NCBI GenBank assembly: GCA_007280315.1
Contig: QYQC01000137.1
Location: forward strand, 1 to 7,288
DNA length: 7,288 nt
Origin: Betaproteobacteria bacterium
Lineage (GTDB): Bacteria; Pseudomonadota; Gammaproteobacteria; Burkholderiales; SG8-39
Direction of reading: 5' to 3'
Of the stretch, positions 6,646 to 7,288 are shown in pieces (within the stretch, counting starts at the first letter, position 1; each line of letters starts with the position of its first letter). The position numbers and the translations under genes are program-made. Below the pieces are notes generated by a model that did not search any database, had not been told where the DNA came from, and worked only from the letters and a program-made list of their open reading frames with translations.

Positions 6646-6650
6646 CCCCT

Positions 6651-6687
6651 AAAACAGAGGGGTCTGGGCAGATTATACCCAGACCCC
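6651..6687 (-). terminator. First intrinsic terminator after aprA
   Basis: GGGGTCTGGG (6659-6668) and CCCAGACCCC (6678-6687) form a perfect 10-bp stem with a 9-base AT-rich loop. On the minus strand TCTGTTTTA follows. It starts about 31 nt past the aprA stop and lies just ahead of a second terminator, so read-through into the ykgJ-cbbQ operon should be low. Confidence 0.85.
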
Positions 6688-6718
6688 CGATTGGACTAGC
6701 GCCGGATAGGCGCAGCGG

Positions 6719-7288
6719 CTACTTGATTACCTGCACGTACGGCACTTTTTTCAACGACCACTTCTTCGTCTTCTTGTCATAGGTGGAGTTGCTGAAGCAC
6801 TTCCAGTTGACGTCGTCGATGTAGTTGTAGTCCATATGGTAGTAGAAGCCCGGGTAGCGGGTTTCCTCGCGGAACTGGATGTGTTTCATGTGCGCCTCGG
6901 CGGACATGATGCGATGGTAGTTCTCCCAGGCGCGCAGCAGCTCGTGCAGGTCCTTGGCACGCATCTTGAGCGAGTCTTCCTTCAGCATCTCCAGTTTGAA
7001 TTCCGCCACCTCCAGCATCTTCTTGTTGGTGCGGTAGTAGGTGCCCACGCCGGCGACGTATTCGTCCATGATTTTCTGCAGCCGGAACTGCAGCATCTTG
7101 GGCGTGATGTAGTGCGGATTGATGTCGATCGCGGTGGTGTAGTCCTTGTGCTCGAGGAAGGTGCGCACCGGCTTGTAGATCTCGTCGACCAGCTCCTGCG
7201 TGCTGCGGTCGAGCTCGGGCTTCCAGTCCTTGTTGTCGAGACAGAACTTGACCATCGCCTTGCCGGCGATGCGCCCTTCGGCGTGCGA
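6719..7288 (-). CDS. aprA: Adenylylsulfate reductase alpha subunit, C-terminal part (5'-truncated by window)
   Basis: The last 189 residues of AprA, roughly the C-terminal third of a protein usually a little over 600 residues. The frame is open to the right edge: upstream of the first internal Met it continues as SHAEGRIAGKAMVKF, a conserved AprA stretch. Other diagnostic runs are TNKKMLEVAEFKLEML, LLRAWENYHRI, EAHMKHIQFREETRYPG and YNYIDDVNWKCF, and the protein ends VPYVQVIK. AprA is the FAD subunit that interconverts APS with sulfite and AMP, working in the cytoplasm with the iron-sulfur subunit AprB. In sulfur oxidisers it runs towards APS, and ATP sulfurylase then releases sulfate. The FAD-binding N-terminus and aprB lie beyond the edge, normally upstream. 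Two terminators follow the stop, so aprA seems to be the last gene of its operon. I see no damage. The direction of metabolism is inferred from the genomic setting. Confidence 0.96.
   Translation of the reverse strand, partial: SHAEGRIAGKAMVKFCLDNKDWKPELDRSTQELVDEIYKPVRTFLEHKDYTTAIDINPHYITPKMLQFRLQKIMDEYVAGVGTYYRTNKKMLEVAEFKLEMLKEDSLKMRAKDLHELLRAWENYHRIMSAEAHMKHIQFREETRYPGFYYHMDYNYIDDVNWKCFSNSTYDKKTKKWSLKKVPYVQVIK

Noticed and set aside
5520..6782. 420-residue plus-strand open frame opposite the ykgJ-like gene
   Set aside because: It runs across two genes, two terminators and the end of aprA, so it cannot be a real gene alongside these; composition is that of an antisense shadow.

Overview
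The window is a GC-rich bacterial segment in which every gene I can support lies on the minus strand, so transcription runs from high to low coordinates. The right edge holds the C-terminal third of aprA, the catalytic subunit of dissimilatory adenylylsulfate (APS) reductase. With a CbbQ/CbbO-type ATPase pair and high GC, this points to a sulfur-oxidising, probably autotrophic, proteobacterium (beta- or gamma-like by feel). The lineage is an inference: no RNA marker and no RuBisCO gene is in view.

Layout in transcription order. (1) aprA, 5'-truncated (6719-7288), followed by two tandem intrinsic terminators (6611-6687), so the aprA transcript should end there. (2) A YkgJ-family cysteine-cluster protein (5580-6542), then 10 nt later cbbQ, a MoxR-type AAA+ ATPase (4745-5569). 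(3) A 169-bp gap with a GC-rich hairpin and an inverted repeat, then a locally lower-GC two-gene block: a nucleotidyltransferase-fold protein (4075-4575) overlapping by 8 nt a 59-residue unknown protein (3903-4082). (4) A 59-bp gap with a perfect hairpin palindrome, then cbbO, the VWA-domain partner of cbbQ (1753-3843). (5) A 168-bp gap, then thrH, a HAD phosphatase/phosphotransferase read from a TTG start (979-1584). (6) The N-terminal part of an NDP-forming acyl-CoA synthetase (1-944), running off the left edge.

Functionally, CbbQ and CbbO should form a motor-plus-adaptor complex. The known role of close relatives is RuBisCO activation, and wider MoxR/VWA pairs mature or remodel metalloenzymes. 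Here the pair sits beside aprA and a putative metal-binding YkgJ protein, and is split by a nucleotidyltransferase cassette. The two most interesting points are the client of this ATPase and the nature of the inserted two-gene cassette. The thrH and acyl-CoA synthetase genes look like ordinary housekeeping neighbours.
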